Positions 35,995 to 49,098 of a stretch of DNA of 64,000 bases are shown here, piece by piece; within the stretch, counting starts at the first letter, position 1; each line of letters starts with the position of its first letter. The notes under the pieces were generated by a model, which made no database searches, was not told the DNA's origin, and was given only the letters and a program-made list of their open reading frames with translations. Source of the DNA: Novakomyces olei (Eukaryota; Ascomycota; Novakomycetes; Novakomycetales; Novakomycetaceae). The DNA lies in NCBI GenBank assembly GCA_016906335.1, contig JADEYG010000009.1:1293001-1357000 (forward strand), given 5' to 3'. Both the position numbers and the translations under genes were made by a program.

Positions 35995-37213
35995 ATGGTT
36001 GGCCCAGGCCACCAAGCTTTCGAGCACCAAGTCGCCGGCCATCCAGGCATTTTATATGACGGCGATGATACAGCTTTGCTCTTTAAGCCCTGTACGCAAA
36101 CAGAAATAGAGTTTTATCAAGGCGCTCAGTTTAATTCACGTTTAAGTCCGTTTGTTCCAGCTTTTCTGGGAACGCTGGAACTCGATAATCGGCAGGCGGC
36201 CGAGTTGCGTCGGCAGGAACAGCATATCCCGACTCCTCACGCACACAGCTTTACGACAGCGGCAGTTTTACAAAATTTAACAAACGGGTTTTTGCATCCG
36301 ACAGTCAGCGATATAAAGTTGGGGGCCCGTTTGTACGCGGACGATGCTTCGCCTGGGAAACGTGAGCGTATGCAGCAAAAGGCGATGGAAACTACCTCCG
36401 CCAAGCTCGGGTTGAGGATTACTGGAGTAAAGGTAAGGTGATAATTATTGGATCACGGATTTGATTTGATTTGATTTGATTTAATTTAATTTAATTTAAT
36501 TTAATTTGATTTAATTTGATTTAATTTGATTTGATTTGTTTTGTTTTGTTTATTTGGTGCAATTTAATGTTTCATCTTGATTTAATTTATTTTTAACTTG
36601 ATCATCTCAGCTCCTTCCTGGCGGAAAAAAGTCTAATTTTCAGGCATGGAACGGGCAGGACCGAGCTTACACTCTGTATTCACGCGATTGGGGTCGTCGG
36701 CTGACGGCCGCAACATTTCTCGATGGATTTATGGAGATGTTGCGGTACTGCAGCAATGATATGGCACGGGCTGTTTTATCCCGCATGCGAGAGCAAGTCG
36801 AAGCATTATATGACGCCGTGAGTCGCTTGCAGCTGCGAATGTACGGAGCTTCGCTTCTTGTCGTGATTGAAGGAGACGAAAAAACGTTTTGGCAAAAGTG
36901 TAATGCGGAACCAAAATCCTCTGTTTTCCCTTCGGAAACAGCTCGGTTTGGTGGAGACCAAGATGATGAAGACGAGGATGATGATGATGATGAAGAAATG
37001 TCTTTGGAAGTGCGGGAGCCCGTGATTGTCCGGCTTATAGATTTTGCACATTCAAAATGGGTATCAAAAGAGCTTGGTCCAGATAAAAATTTACTAGAAG
37101 CCTTAAAATCCATTATTGAGTTCATCAAGTGTGCCAAATTACGGTATAATGGCGACGAGGATGCTGCAACTTCTTTGTCAACCCTCGCCGAGACTGCTTC
37201 AGCGCCAAATTAA
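35995..37213 (+). CDS. ARG82: Inositol polyphosphate multikinase
   Basis: Phosphorylates inositol trisphosphate and higher inositol phosphates and, in yeasts, links to arginine/phosphate control. Exons 35995-36432 and 36611-37213 give 346 residues, like yeast Arg82/Ipk2. Seen: the substrate motif of the inositol kinase family (PTVSDIKLGARLY), SRDWGRRLT, an acidic insert of Asp/Glu at 36958-36998, and the metal-binding IDFAHSKW. The first exon ends exactly after LRITGVK, and LLPGGKKS resumes. IP6 kinases (Kcs1) are much longer. Confidence 0.9.
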
Positions 37214-37815
37214 GCTGGTTCACGTTTCGCTCAAGGTGACTGGATATGGTTTTATGTACATACTTGAATTGGCTGGCGTTTGCGTGATTATAATAGATTA
37301 ATGAAGCATTTTATATTTATTTAAAGATTAGATTAGAGATGGACTTTGTTCCAGTTTCAACAATGTATTTGTAGCCAACAGCTCGAGAGGACGAGTATGT
37401 TTTATTAAAGTGTAGTCGGCAAGTGCGCCAAATTTTAGATATTCTTTACAATTAGTTACACTGATTCGAATGAGATTTACACTTTAATTCGCCTAAACTA
37501 ACTTTACATTTATCTATATGCCCTTATATTATAGTGTGAGGATGTTTCATTCGTATTATGGACGCTCATATATTGAAGTATAGTAACAGCCACGCAAGAA
37601 TACAAATAAACGAATACAATTAACTCGTATGCAATTGAAATGCTGATAATAGTTGACGATCAAATTTAATATATTTATACTCTAAAATATTATGCAATTT
37701 TATTACAAAGAGCTCGCGTAGTCTACGCTGACGCCTTTTGCCATCATTAAATCCTTTTCCAGACCGTTTCCACTGCTGACGGCCTCTTTACTCTACGCAA
37801 ACACGAATATTCTTT
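37214..37815. other. Convergent spacer inositol kinase/RRP9
   Basis: AT-rich 3' flanks of two genes. No gene, repeat array or RNA recognised. Confidence 0.5.
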
Positions 37816-39616
37816 TTATTTGCGCTGTACGGGTATCTCAAACACGACAACACGATTACGCGCCTTTGCATCATGTTTCCATCGACCCTGTCGTAACTCG
37901 TTCCCCACAGCTGCTACGATCAAAAGCTTTGGCTCACCACCTTCTTCGACATGGTAAACTGCCTGCAACGAATTTACAAAGCCCCCAACGTTCTCGAGCT
38001 GTCCAATCTGCCTGAATGATTTTAGAGTAGGATCAATTTTCCACACCCGCAATTTACCGTCCCACGAACCAGAAACAAAAAGATCCGCATAGGGCACAGT
38101 AGCAATACAAGTAATCCAATGTGCCAATGGTGCAGGAGACGTCTCCGGCTCCGTCTCCGCACTGTGCCGTTGCCGGGGCAACGCGTCCTCAAGTCCATGG
38201 GCCGTGTCAATTGCAAATACTGGTTTCTTTTTAAAAGCAGACCAAAGAGCAATGCGTCCATTGTCTGATCCAGTAACAAAATGGTTCTCGTCCACACAGG
38301 CCACCGCATCAATACTTCCTTCGGCATTATTATTCTCTTTTTCATTCTTGTTGCTGCTAGTGCCTCCACGGAAAACCAGCTGTGATTCCTCCACAATCTT
38401 CCAGACCCGTGCAGTCTTATCACGAGCGCCCACACTAATACACCGCTCATTCGCGAGAGCAGCAACACCAACAACCTCGTCTTGATGACCAAACAGTGTC
38501 TGTATGTACGCAAGGCCATCAAGGTTCCATTGCTTCACAGTTCGATCTGCAGAGGCACTATAAAGCTCATTTGTGCCCCGTCGGAAAGCGAGAAAGAGTA
38601 CAGGAGCTCGATGGTGGTTAAAGTAACGCTGTACTTGCAGTGTATCTGCTTTCCGAACTACTATACGCCGATCTGCTCCCGCCGTTACTACAAAATTGCC
38701 GTCGGGAGAAACAGCCAAGTGTAGAATAGCGGCAGTATGGCCCTTGGGACTACGACGAGCATAGCCTGCCCGGCGTGAGTGGGCCAAATCCCATTTTTGT
38801 AATAATCCGTCTTTTGATCCAGTGTATATAAAGGGATAATGAACAGCGGCACAAGTGATACAGCTTTTGTACCCGCCCAGTACCGTTGTCGTAGCCGCTT
38901 CAAGGTTCAGTCGGTCTGCGACAAGGTCGTACATTTTGCCCCGATGCTCGGCCTTTGAATTAGCAGCTGAACGATAGAATAGGCTTCGTATAACAAAAGA
39001 AAAAGACGAAAAAGATTACGTGGAACGGGTTTAAAAAAAGGCAAGTTAATAGGCATTAATTACGTGAGACAAATAGAGCCATTAGAGCAGTTGCAGAATT
39101 TTGTAAGACCAGGATACGACACCGGTAGTGATAGGGAAAAAGATGAAATAAAATCTAGTGCGCCGTCTCTCCAATTGCAAAGTTAAACAAAAAAACAAAA
39201 CCCAGATTTGTGTAATATTAGAGTAGACATACCACATCATCAACTAGTCGCTGAGCAATATTCTCACGATCAATCTCGGCCGCGTCCACATCGGCAGCTG
39301 CTACTGCTTCTTCAGACCGCAGACTGTTTATATAATCTTTAGCCAATCTTAATCGGCGCTCTGCGGCAGTTTCAGTATCGCTCTCCGCGCTGGAATAGCT
39401 TTCGGCACTTGAAAAACCGTCTGCCTCTTCGTCAGACGAAACCTCATCGTCATCGCTCTGCTTTTCATTATCCTTTCGATTTTGTCCTTTTCGCTCGTGC
39501 GGCTTCTGACGAGCACTATTTTTCTCTGACGAACGTTTAAGCGGTCGGCGCACATTTTTTTCCGCGGCACGCTTACGCTTGCGCGCTGCAGGGTCGCTGA
39601 GAAAGGGATCTGGCAT
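37816..39616 (-). CDS. RRP9: U3 snoRNP WD40 protein Rrp9 (U3-55K)
   Basis: Binds U3 snoRNA and acts in early 18S rRNA processing in the nucleolus. Exons 39616-39233 and 38952-37816 give 506 residues. Seen: a basic start (PAARKRKRAAEKNVRRPLKR), an acidic serine patch, then the Rrp9-type helix AERRLRLAKDYINSLR. Six to seven WD repeats follow (for example YTGSKDGLLQKWDL, VTAGADRRIVVRKAD, SASADRTVKQWNLD, SVGARDKTARVWKI, VSGSWDGKLRVWKI) and the end is VFEIPV. The basic/acidic head plus the RLxLAKxYL motif identify Rrp9 among WD proteins. Confidence 0.92.
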
Positions 39617-40027
39617 TGCAATTAGATGCGTTCTGCCTTCGTGACAGGCATGGTGTATAATTTTTTTTTATTTAATTTTTTTTTTTTGATTTTTTATATA
39701 ATTTTTTATTAATTTATAAATATATATTTTTTATAATTACCGTAACTCACTTTTTTGATATATTTACTGCACAATAGTTCAATTCTATATAAAGTGAGTG
39801 AGCCTTAAACTAATGTAATAATCTCTTCTATATAATTATTCTATTATATCACAAGTCGAGCTCAGCAGTATATTATAGCGATTCGCTTATTGAATTTAAT
39901 TGCACGTGAGTGCACGTACTCTAACCATAAAAACCCTAATAATACCCAGAAAACCCTAAACAGCTCTGGCAGTAGAATCTGTCTGGATGACGCACGAGCC
40001 AAAGAGTTCCCTGTGCCCTCTGTCGCG
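39617..40027. promoter_or_regulatory. Divergent promoter RRP9/PRE1 with AAACCCTAA motifs
   Basis: Very AT-rich at 39655-39730. AAACCCTAA occurs at about 39929 and again at 39952, 75-100 bp upstream of PRE1. The motif is the telomere-repeat box seen elsewhere in the window, and its function here is inferred. Confidence 0.45.
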
Positions 40028-40722
40028 ATGGACACATTGTTTGGTATCACAGGCAAAGATTTCGTGAGTCAAGCGGCCATTATATACTGCGTCTAACACA
40101 GCCAGGTGATTACTGCTTCCAGCAAGGCGGCTATCCGTGGAATCACGGTGCTAAAAGGCGACGATGACAAGTCGCGACGACTTAATAAGCACACTATTCT
40201 TCTCTACTCTGGCGATTCCGGGGACAGTGTGAATTTCGCAGAATATGTGCAGGTGAGTGTTATTCGTCTTTTCGTTGTGATTTATCCGTCTATTCATTGT
40301 GGTTAGGGCGCCTGTGCTAATCTCTGCAGGCAAATTTGCAACTGTACGAGAAGCGTAATGATATTGAACTCGGCGGAGCGGCGGCCGCGTCCTTTGTTCG
40401 CCGCGAACTGGCGACCTCTTTACGGAGTCGTAAACCTTACCAGACCAATCTTATAGTAGCAAGCTTTGACGGGGAGCCGCAATTATATTGGATAGATTAT
40501 CTTGCTTCTGCTGCCCGGCTGCCTTACGCGGCACAAAACTATGGAGCATTTTATTGCCAATCTATTTTCGACAGGTACCACCGGCCCGATGTCTCGCTCT
40601 CAGAGGCATTGGATATTCTCCGCAAATGTTTTTCAGAGCTGCAATCACGTCTGCCAATAAATTTTGGCGGCTGGGACGTTAAAGTTGTCGACAAGGACGG
40701 CGTACGTGCCATCTCCGTATAA
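40028..40722 (+). CDS. PRE1: 20S proteasome subunit beta-4 (non-catalytic)
   Basis: Structural beta-ring subunit of the 20S core. Exons 40028-40063, 40106-40252 and 40330-40722 give 191 residues. Seen: MDTLFGITGKDF (no propeptide or catalytic threonine, as expected for beta-4), LLYSGDSGDSVNFAEYVQ, NLQLYEKRN, YWIDYLASAARLPYAAQNYG, and a C-terminus with RKCFSELQSRLPIN. The first exon has only 12 codons and the intron junctions match PSMB2/Pre1 spacing. Confidence 0.95.
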
Positions 40723-41092
40723 TAACTATAATATATTAGGCGTTCGCGCTGTCCGCTCATGTATAAGAATCTCATATCAATAGTTTATGGCAGGAAGCAC
40801 TATATTTGTACGTGAATTGTGGACTGGCGAAACTGATCGCCATTGCTCTATACTTTAATCTTTAAAATTCAAAACTGGTATTTATTCTAAGACTGTAAAA
40901 TATTCTACAAGACTACAAAAGACTCAATAAAGACGAGACGTAGAGAGTACAGATATAATAATAAAATTTAATTATCCATATCCATATCGATAAAAGTTAA
41001 ATGTATAATGGATGATTTTATTATTGCTGTAAAATTAATCTGATTTTTTTTGGGCTGTCGCACAGAGCCAAAGGGCTGTAATAACAGCGGCA
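40723..41092. other. Spacer PRE1/RSA4
   Basis: PRE1 3' flank and RSA4 promoter on the same strand. AT-rich, nothing recognised. Confidence 0.5.
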
Positions 41093-43113
41093 ATGGCAAC
41101 ACTCGTGCCTCCATTAAACAAAAAGCAAAAACGAGATCAACAGAATGTTGAATCCAAAACTGTGCCTGACAAATTTCCTTCAGTCAGCGTTTCTTTCGTA
41201 TCGGCCGATGGCGAAGAGCAGTTTGCTCCAATGCTGATTCCGGGCAATTCGTCCTCAGCTCAATTAGAACAGCTTGTGAATCAGCTACGTGGCAATGTAA
41301 GTTACATGGGCGCTACGTTATCAGGTTTTTGGAGTCGTAAATAAAAGACTAATTTCAAAATGGAAGAGAAAAAGATTTGGCAATACAACAATTATTTTCG
41401 ATTAATGAGCATAAGGGCGGGATACGGCTGTTCTTTCCCGTATATATATATATAACTCAAAGCTAACGTGATAGAGCGATGACCCCGTTCCGCTGGCGTT
41501 TGCACTGGCACAAGACGGGGCGCCTGTAGAAATTACAGAGAATTTATTCTTGTCAGTCTATCAGCCAGGCATAAAGTCGCCAGAAGACCGTATACAGCTT
41601 ATTTTCACACCACAAGCAGTTTTCCGGGTGCGTCCAGTAAATCGGTGTAGTGCTAGTATCGCGGGACACGATGCCAGTATTATTGCTGCTCAATTTGCGC
41701 CTTTTGGAGGATCACGCTTGGCTACTGGAAGTGGAGACTTCACTGCACGTATCTGGGACACGGAGACACAGACTCCCATGTATACGCTCTCGGGCCATTC
41801 TGATTGGGTCAATGTTGCTTCTTGGTCTCCAGACGGAAAGATACTAGCTACCGGTAGCATGGACTGCTCTGTAAGTGGAGGATGTATATATTATTGTTTT
41901 CCAAAGGATATTTTATGTCTTTATTGTCTATCTTTTCCTTTATTCTCGCAACATGTTTTGTATGTTTACATTGTTATTGACTGTTAGATCCGGCTCTGGG
42001 ATACAAAAACAGGCAAACTTTTAGGCCAGCCGTTAAAACGGCACTCTAAGCCTATAATGTCGATATCCTGGGAACCGTATCACTTGTGCGAAAACGAAAC
42101 ACAACTGCGTCTAGCCTCGGGGGCTAAAGACGGTAGCATACGCACTTGGTTTGCTGGATCTCAGCGCCAGCAGCATTGCTTAAGTGCTCATTCAGGCCCT
42201 GTGACTTGCGTGAAATGGGGAGGCAAAGGCTGGATTTATTCGTCCTCGTATGATCGGACAATCCGGATATGGGACGCTAGTACTGTATGTGATTGCACAT
42301 TATTTATAATCACAGATTTTCTATAACATTTTTACAATTCCGTTTATATTTATGTTTGATTTTACTTTTCTTTTTTCCCTAAAATAATTTTTTTAAAACA
42401 ATTTTAAAATAATTTTTCAACGGGTCTTTAATATTTTTTCAAATTTCAGTTCTATATGTATATACCTTTTTCTTTTTATTTCGTCTAATAACTAGGCCCA
42501 ACTATTGCATACTCTTGCAAGCCATTCTGCACGAATCAACCATTTAGCTCTTTCAACGGACCAAGTATTAAGATCTGGCCCGTTTGATCATTATGGCCGA
42601 CGGGCGAAAAACACAGAAGCAGCCAGAGCACAGGCTCAGGAGCAATACGAAACAGCTCTTCGCCAGTGTGGAGGCGTTGAGCGGCTTGTTTCCGCTAGTG
42701 ACGATTTGCAGCTAATGCTCTGGCACCCAGAGCAAGGAACAAAGCCTGTTGCCAAAATGCATGGCCATCAAAAAGTAGTAAACCACGCGGCCTTCTCGCC
42801 CGATGGACGTACAATTGCTACAGCATCTTTTGATAATTCTGTTCGGCTGTGGAACAGCACAAATGGCCAATTTATTGCGACACTTCGGGGACACGTTGCC
42901 GCTGTTTACCAGTGTGCCTGGTCGAGTGATTCACGTTTGCTTGTTTCATGTTCACGTGATACGACGCTTAAAGTTTGGGATATCCGGCAAAGACGGTTGA
43001 AAACGGACTTGCCTGGCCATACAGACCAAGTTTTTGCTGTAGACTGGAGCACGGACGGGACCCGTGTTGCTAGTGGTGGAGCAGATAAAACGGTGAGGAT
43101 ATGGCAGCATTAA
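41093..43113 (+). CDS. RSA4: 60S ribosome biogenesis factor Rsa4/Notchless
   Basis: WD40 protein of pre-60S particles, remodelled by the Rea1/Midasin ATPase. Exons 41093-41296, 41475-41870, 41998-42294 and 42496-43113 give 504 residues. Seen: the N-terminal NLE ubiquitin-like domain (VSVSFVSADGEEQFAP, DDPVPLAFAL) that carries the MIDAS contact. Eight WD-type repeats follow (GHDASIIAAQFAP, LSGHSDWVNVASWSPDGK, LASGAKDGSIRTW, MHGHQKVVNHAAFSPDGR, LPGHTDQVFAVDWSTDG) and the end is DKTVRIWQH. NLE plus WD repeats is diagnostic. Confidence 0.95.
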
Positions 43114-43412
43114 ATTTAGATTAGCATTTTTAGACTAATGATTGTATAAATAATATGACAATAATAGACATATATTCTACAATGCCCATGACCCTGCTAC
43201 GCTAGTGGCAAGTCTATCAAAAAATCTTTTGTATTTATCAGGCGTCGGCGTTGTAACACAGCCAACTATTAAATAAAAGTACATGCGTATATATGATCCT
43301 GTGGTCCGCTTAACCATCAATCTTGGCAATTGTTTATGCAACAGCGTATTCCTTCTACCATTTTAACCAACCATTAGTTTCCAATACCCCCGTGTGTATA
43401 TACCCTACTTGC

Positions 43413-46336
43413 CTACATAATCGAGCAATCTTCTGGCCGGAATCCGTATATAACACGGTCCACGTCCCGTTTTACCCGCAGCCAGTCCGTCCGGCACTGT
43501 GCAAACTCGTAAACGTCCTCGGGCCGAAGTACACCAGCAAACCGGGCCACATCGCTCACTACTTGGCCAACGGCTTTGCCATCGCAACCATCAATAATAA
43601 AGATATTGCCTACTTCCTTTAGGGCTACAAAATAAGGCATAATCTCTGACTGACGAAGGGAGTCGATATAGTGGTGGTACAGGTTCATATCGCTAATAAA
43701 CACAATACCCCCGTCCAGAGTGACACGCTGCCTTTTTATATGCTTACACAGGACACTAAACAAACGAATGGCGACTTCCTGGTAGAACACATCCAACACG
43801 TTCTTATCCGTGTTTCCCACCAGCAGCTTCAGATGGTCGTCGAGGCACTTGACCACCAGTTTAGCCGCCACTGTAGGACCCAACTCGTCCGGTCGCCCGT
43901 TGCCCAGCAAAACTGCAGGCGGCCTGTAATCCTCTGGCAGCTGCTGAGTCAATAGTATATACTCAACCTGACCCATAAGCACATCGATGCCCTTATGCAG
44001 TCCTGCGGCAACGTACTCGTCAATCATTTGCTCAAACTTTTTCTTTTCTTTGACCACCGGGTTCAAGAAATCAGATTTATCAACAAGGCCCTCCATTTCC
44101 CGCGCGTAAAAGACGTCCACCATTTGCTGTATTAGATCACCGACACTCACCAGCTCGAGAAATACTACGAGCGGCTGAACTTTGGCAGCAGAAGCTTCAA
44201 CCGTTGAAGAGCTGGATACCCTCTGGCTTCTTTGCTGGAGCATTTCCCGCTCCTGCCGAGGATTGTACGCAGACAAGTGTAGCAGCGCCTGGTTGAATCC
44301 TACTTTTACATGCTTGTCACCGAGATACTGCAAAAGCGTAACAAACATTGTCTGGCAGGCAGCAGTAGCGTCCTGGCCAAGTTGGCCATTGAGCGATGTA
44401 AAGGACCGGACTTGCCCCATACACGTGCGGCAATTATGGATCAACTGGAGCGCGACTTCCAGGCTGAAAAGCGAACGAATGCCCTCCAGACGATGGGCCA
44501 TAATTGCAGCCTGCGCCGCCAGCTCTGTTGTAGGCAGATCGCTCTCTGTTGAGCTCTTGCCCTGCTGTACTATTGTGGGCGAAGAATCATTTGCTGTGTT
44601 GGCTGAAGGCGGCGGCGACGAGGAAGACGATTGATGGAAGGCTTTCGGTATCGCTGTCACCGGCATGAGAATCATTTTCTGGAATGAAGCAAGAAAATTG
44701 CCTTTCGAGACGTCTCTGCTCACATTGCTCAGCAGAAGAGATTCTGTGGTTTCCGACTCGGTTTTCAGCTGGATTTTTAGTTTAAGGGTAAATTGAATAA
44801 AGAAATAATATTATATGTATATATACATGACAAAAGAGGAAAAGCAATAAAATATTATACAAACCTTTTCGGTGTAAGCATCAACCTCTGCTCTGCATTT
44901 TTCTGATAATGTTTCTGTTTCTTCCCGCAAAAACAAGGCGAGTTCGTGTTCAAATCCAGGCTGAAAAGCGGATATAATTTCTGTCTTGTCGACGGCTTCT
45001 ATAATTATTTTATTTTGAACGAGCCGATCAGTCAATTGTAAGCAAAGATCGAACGAGCCGGAAACGGCCTTCATGTATAACTGAGTTTCATCATTGGGGA
45101 TGCTTTCAAGAAGCATCGTAATGTATTTTGAAAATCCTTCACGAAGTAGTAACAGAACAAGACCCCGTAAAGGCTTAAATTCCACGGGGAAAGCGGTGCT
45201 TGCAACTTTTGCCTGCTTGTCCAGGGTATCGGCGATAGCGGAAAGAAGGCTCAGCATAGGCTCGAAATGAATTTCGGTCTCATTGTTCCTGACATTAGAA
45301 TATGGGACTGGAGAAAATTGCGGAGTGTAAACGATTCAGCAAGGTCCTGGTAGAGTGAATGAAAAATAAATAAAAATATATAGTAGACATAGCAAAGTTT
45401 CGTTAATGATCAGGCTAAAAAAATATAGCTTTGTAGCAAATACGAAAATAATAGCTCATCAAAAAAGCTTTTCACTTACGTCAAACAGTCACGCGGGTCC
45501 CTAAACTGCATACACTGCGTCAAGAAAAATGTTTTATATGCTTCAAAAGCGGCACGTCCACCATTTAGAAGTATCAGTACATTAGAGAACCTTCTTATCC
45601 CGTCTGCCCGATCAGGCAGGGCAAAACATTGGCCCAATTCTTGCAGACAATGCCCCTCAAACTCTTCCGTTATTTCTATACGTCGTTTTTCCCGCTCTCT
45701 CCAGAGTGGAATCAGCAAAGGGCCTAGACGCGAAAACTTTGCAAACTCGTTCAATACACGAGCCTTTTCTTCCGGTTCACTAAATCGAACAAATAGCAGA
45801 GAGTTGGAATTCATGTCGGTCAGGTTCCTAAATGCCGGCCAAAGCGCACACCAGATTTGAGCAAACTGTAATTTCGCTCGCCGGCCATAAGCTCCCTGCA
45901 AACGAAGTGCAGTCAACAGCCTGGGCTTATCGTGCTCACTGTTAAAGCGCAATAGATCAATACAATGGCACTGCTCCAGAGCCTTAGAAATATGCTGCTC
46001 TTCCACGTACTCGATACTTTTTTTCTCGGTCAATAAATCCTCTTTTCTGTTTCTGACTTGAAGGCTTCTCCGTCTTGCACTACGCAGACGCCTTTCATTT
46101 TCTCGCGCTTGTGTCACGTCCCAGACACCAATTCTTTGAAGAGGCTCAATCCATACTTCGTCACGATCAGCCAAGTCACGAAACCGTTGGCACGTCTGTG
46201 CAAACCGGCCACGTGCTTTTACGGGCAGCAGGTAAAGCACTTCAATGAAGAACGAGTCGGGTAGTGCAGAACAAAGATTCCCTGACCGAAGGGTTCTGTC
46301 AGCCGGATCTGCTGCCATAATGTTGGCATATCTCAT
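43413..46336 (-). CDS. RCY1: Recyclin-1: F-box plus Sec10-like trafficking protein with CaaX end
   Basis: Family knowledge: Rcy1 binds Skp1 and is needed for recycling of plasma-membrane proteins out of endosomes; S. pombe Pof6 is related. Exons 46336-45480, 45288-44865 and 44768-43413 give 878 residues. Seen: an F-box (ALPDSFFIEVLYLLPVKARG, RFAQTCQRFRDLAD) at residues about 24-60, a long Sec10-like helical region (GNFLASFQKMILMPVTAIPK, YHHYIDSLRQSEIMPYFVAL), and the last four residues CSIM, a prenylation CaaX box. Rcy1 has exactly these ends, and exocyst Sec10 has neither. The second exon begins after CTAATGTCAG, the only nearby acceptor that keeps the frame. Confidence 0.9.
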
Positions 46337-46733
<397 letters not shown>

Positions 46734-47348
46734 ATGTAAGAAAAGCGGCTCAGATCTGGTCGAAAATGGGCTCACCGTCTCAAAAATCGGCACTTGAACA
46801 AAGCTAATCATAAAGGAGCGGAAACATTAGCAGTAAAGCCTCGCAATCTGTGGCTGGGCGCTTCTTCGCATGGGCGCGTTCTCCCGATGCTATTCGCTAC
46901 GTATGCAGCACACACTTTTGGGGGCCAGTTTCGAATTTTGGAATCCCGCTTGCTGCTATCGCCGATCTTAAAAAGGATCCTAAATACATTTCTGGACCGA
47001 TGACATTTGGTGCGCCGTATTGCGATAAATTTGCTTTGCATATTACATTTGCTTTGCACCTTACTAACGGTTCAGCTCTCATTGGATACTCTGCTACATT
47101 CATGCGCTATGCTATGGTACAAAAGTGCTTTTGGTTTAAACGTATACTAATTATAGGCTGTTACACCCAAAAATTATCTGCTGTTGGGCTGCCATGTCAT
47201 TAATTTTGGCGCCCAGGTGACACAGGCCGCCCGCTTTACCAATTACCGGTGAGTCTGTCCTTTAGGCACACAATCTTATCGGCCTTTTATCAACTCTGAC
47301 TAATTATGTAGCATGGCCAGTAAGCCGGCTACGGCTCAGACGGCATAA
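46734..47348 (+). CDS. MPC1: Mitochondrial pyruvate carrier subunit 1
   Basis: Imports pyruvate across the inner mitochondrial membrane as a heteromer with MPC2/3. Exons 46734-46735, 46816-47009, 47076-47116, 47157-47248 and 47312-47348 give about 113 residues. Seen: RFFAWARSPDAIRYVCSTHF, FWGPVSNFGIPLAAIADLKK, DPKYISGPMTFALIGYSATF, MRYAM, then AVTPKNYLLLGCHVINFGAQ and a short tail. All internal splices are supported by family spacing and CTAAC/CTAAT branch sites. No ATG opens the second coding exon; a GTAAGA donor after ...GATAAT and an acceptor CATAAAG join AT to G, making the start codon itself. The first junction is therefore less certain than the rest. Confidence 0.88.
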
Positions 47349-47823
47349 TTTGATTTGTCTATATGTGCTTTTTAACGTTGTCAACATGTGTGTGTGTTTG
47401 TGTATCATGTGGGGAAGGTTTGTCACATTAATACATAGACTTTTTATGAGTGTGACTATTGTTTGCTGCGGGCGGCCAGTAACATCAGTGTTATGATAAT
47501 CTATTGTATGTACGCAGTATCTTTTGCCTGTTTAACCGTTTTCGCAATGCAGCAATTCGGCTCTGAAGTAGTCTATATTCCCTGACATGTCTGTTTCGTT
47601 CCAATACATTTCAATAGCACGATTGTTCTTGCTTGAACTCGAGCGATTTTCTAGCCTTTGAAGGTATAGATTTTGTAGATTTAATGGGTTTGGTAAACTT
47701 TGTAAATTTTGTGCATCTAGATTCATTAGGACCTATGCTAATATTTTCATGCATTATGCTAATCAGTGTACTTTTTCCATAAGGACGGCAATCTCTACAA
47801 CAAAACTTTCGCCTCAATACCCA
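47349..47823. other. Convergent spacer MPC1/EF-Ts
   Basis: 3' flanks with a GTGTGTGTTTGTG stretch at about 47389 and AT-rich DNA. Short minus-strand open frames at 47530-47817 are lysine-rich and unlike known proteins. Confidence 0.5.
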
Positions 47824-48735
47824 CTACTCCCCCCTTACCCAGCGGAAACATTGAGCCGAATGGAATTCGGGTACGCTTTGAGGATTTCCCTCCCTCACCT
47901 CGTTATACACAGCTTGCAATTCTTCATCTGTCTCTGGCGCATTCAACAGTATCTGACGTGAAACTTGTAGGGCAGTTCCGTCGCTGTCACCAGTTGGGAG
48001 GCAAGTCAAAACGGCCATACGTCCTAAATCCGTGGCTGATGCGAGTCCACTAGACTCTGCAGCTCCTGTTGAAGGTGGCCCACCATGTGTGGCTATAGCA
48101 GCAGCCATATGCGTAGCTGAAACCACACGTTTTACGCGAAGGTTTTCTCCAAGCAGACCAATCGCGTTTCCAATCTCGTCCTCAATTGTTCGGACCGAGT
48201 CGGGATCACGTCCATCCATATACACCATTTGCAATGCTCGTGCAGGCTCAATTACGCTTATTTCCGGCTTAGTAGACGATAATTTAGATACATTAAATGC
48301 CACAGTGAGGACAAGTCGACGTGCCAGTTCTTGAAAGACTGGGCTGTTTGCGACAAAGTCAGTTTCGCAGGCAAGTTCCAGCATGGCAACCGCTCGAGCG
48401 TGCCTTATAGATTCAAAGACACGAGAAAGGTAGGGGTTGGAATCGCCTGCCTCCTGGCTCGGCATAGAGATACAAGAGATCCAGCCCTCACGCGTCTCGC
48501 GGTCCTTGACTTTTTCCCGTATCTTATCCGCTCGCTTTGCCATTTCTGAGCGCAGCATCGACATTGCTGAAACGTACGTCTTGTCCGACAGATCTACCGC
48601 AGTTTTGGCCACGTGTAACGGGACATTGGTCTCTGCACGAAGCCGTTTAATAAGCTCGATCGGTTTGATTGGTGCGCTTGACATTGACCTCCTCGTGCCC
48701 GCCGCGAAGGGCCATAATGCTCTTTGCAGAATCAT
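47824..48735 (-). CDS. TSF1: Mitochondrial translation elongation factor Ts
   Basis: Guanine-nucleotide exchange factor for mitochondrial EF-Tu. Intronless, 303 residues. Seen: a basic mitochondrial presequence (ILQRALWPFAAGTRRSM), the N-terminal UBA-like helix bundle (IELIKRLRAETNVPLHVAKT, SEMAKRADK), and the core exchange motif LELACETDFVANSPVFQELA. A second core subdomain follows (NLRVKRVV) and the end is CFRWVRGE, comparable to the family's FxRxxxGEG end. Fission yeast and filamentous fungi carry this factor; budding yeast lacks it. It is divergent from the INSIG gene. Confidence 0.9.
   Translation of the reverse strand: MILQRALWPFAAGTRRSMSSAPIKPIELIKRLRAETNVPLHVAKTAVDLSDKTYVSAMSMLRSEMAKRADKIREKVKDRETREGWISCISMPSQEAGDSNPYLSRVFESIRHARAVAMLELACETDFVANSPVFQELARRLVLTVAFNVSKLSSTKPEISVIEPARALQMVYMDGRDPDSVRTIEDEIGNAIGLLGENLRVKRVVSATHMAAAIATHGGPPSTGAAESSGLASATDLGRMAVLTCLPTGDSDGTALQVSRQILLNAPETDEELQAVYNEVREGNPQSVPEFHSAQCFRWVRGE

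Positions 48736-49098
<363 letters not shown>

Noticed and set aside
47611-47817. Minus-strand Lys/Thr/Ser-rich frame between MPC1 and EF-Ts
   Set aside because: Low-complexity KSTKFTK-like repeats in a convergent 3' region, with no start context or homology seen.
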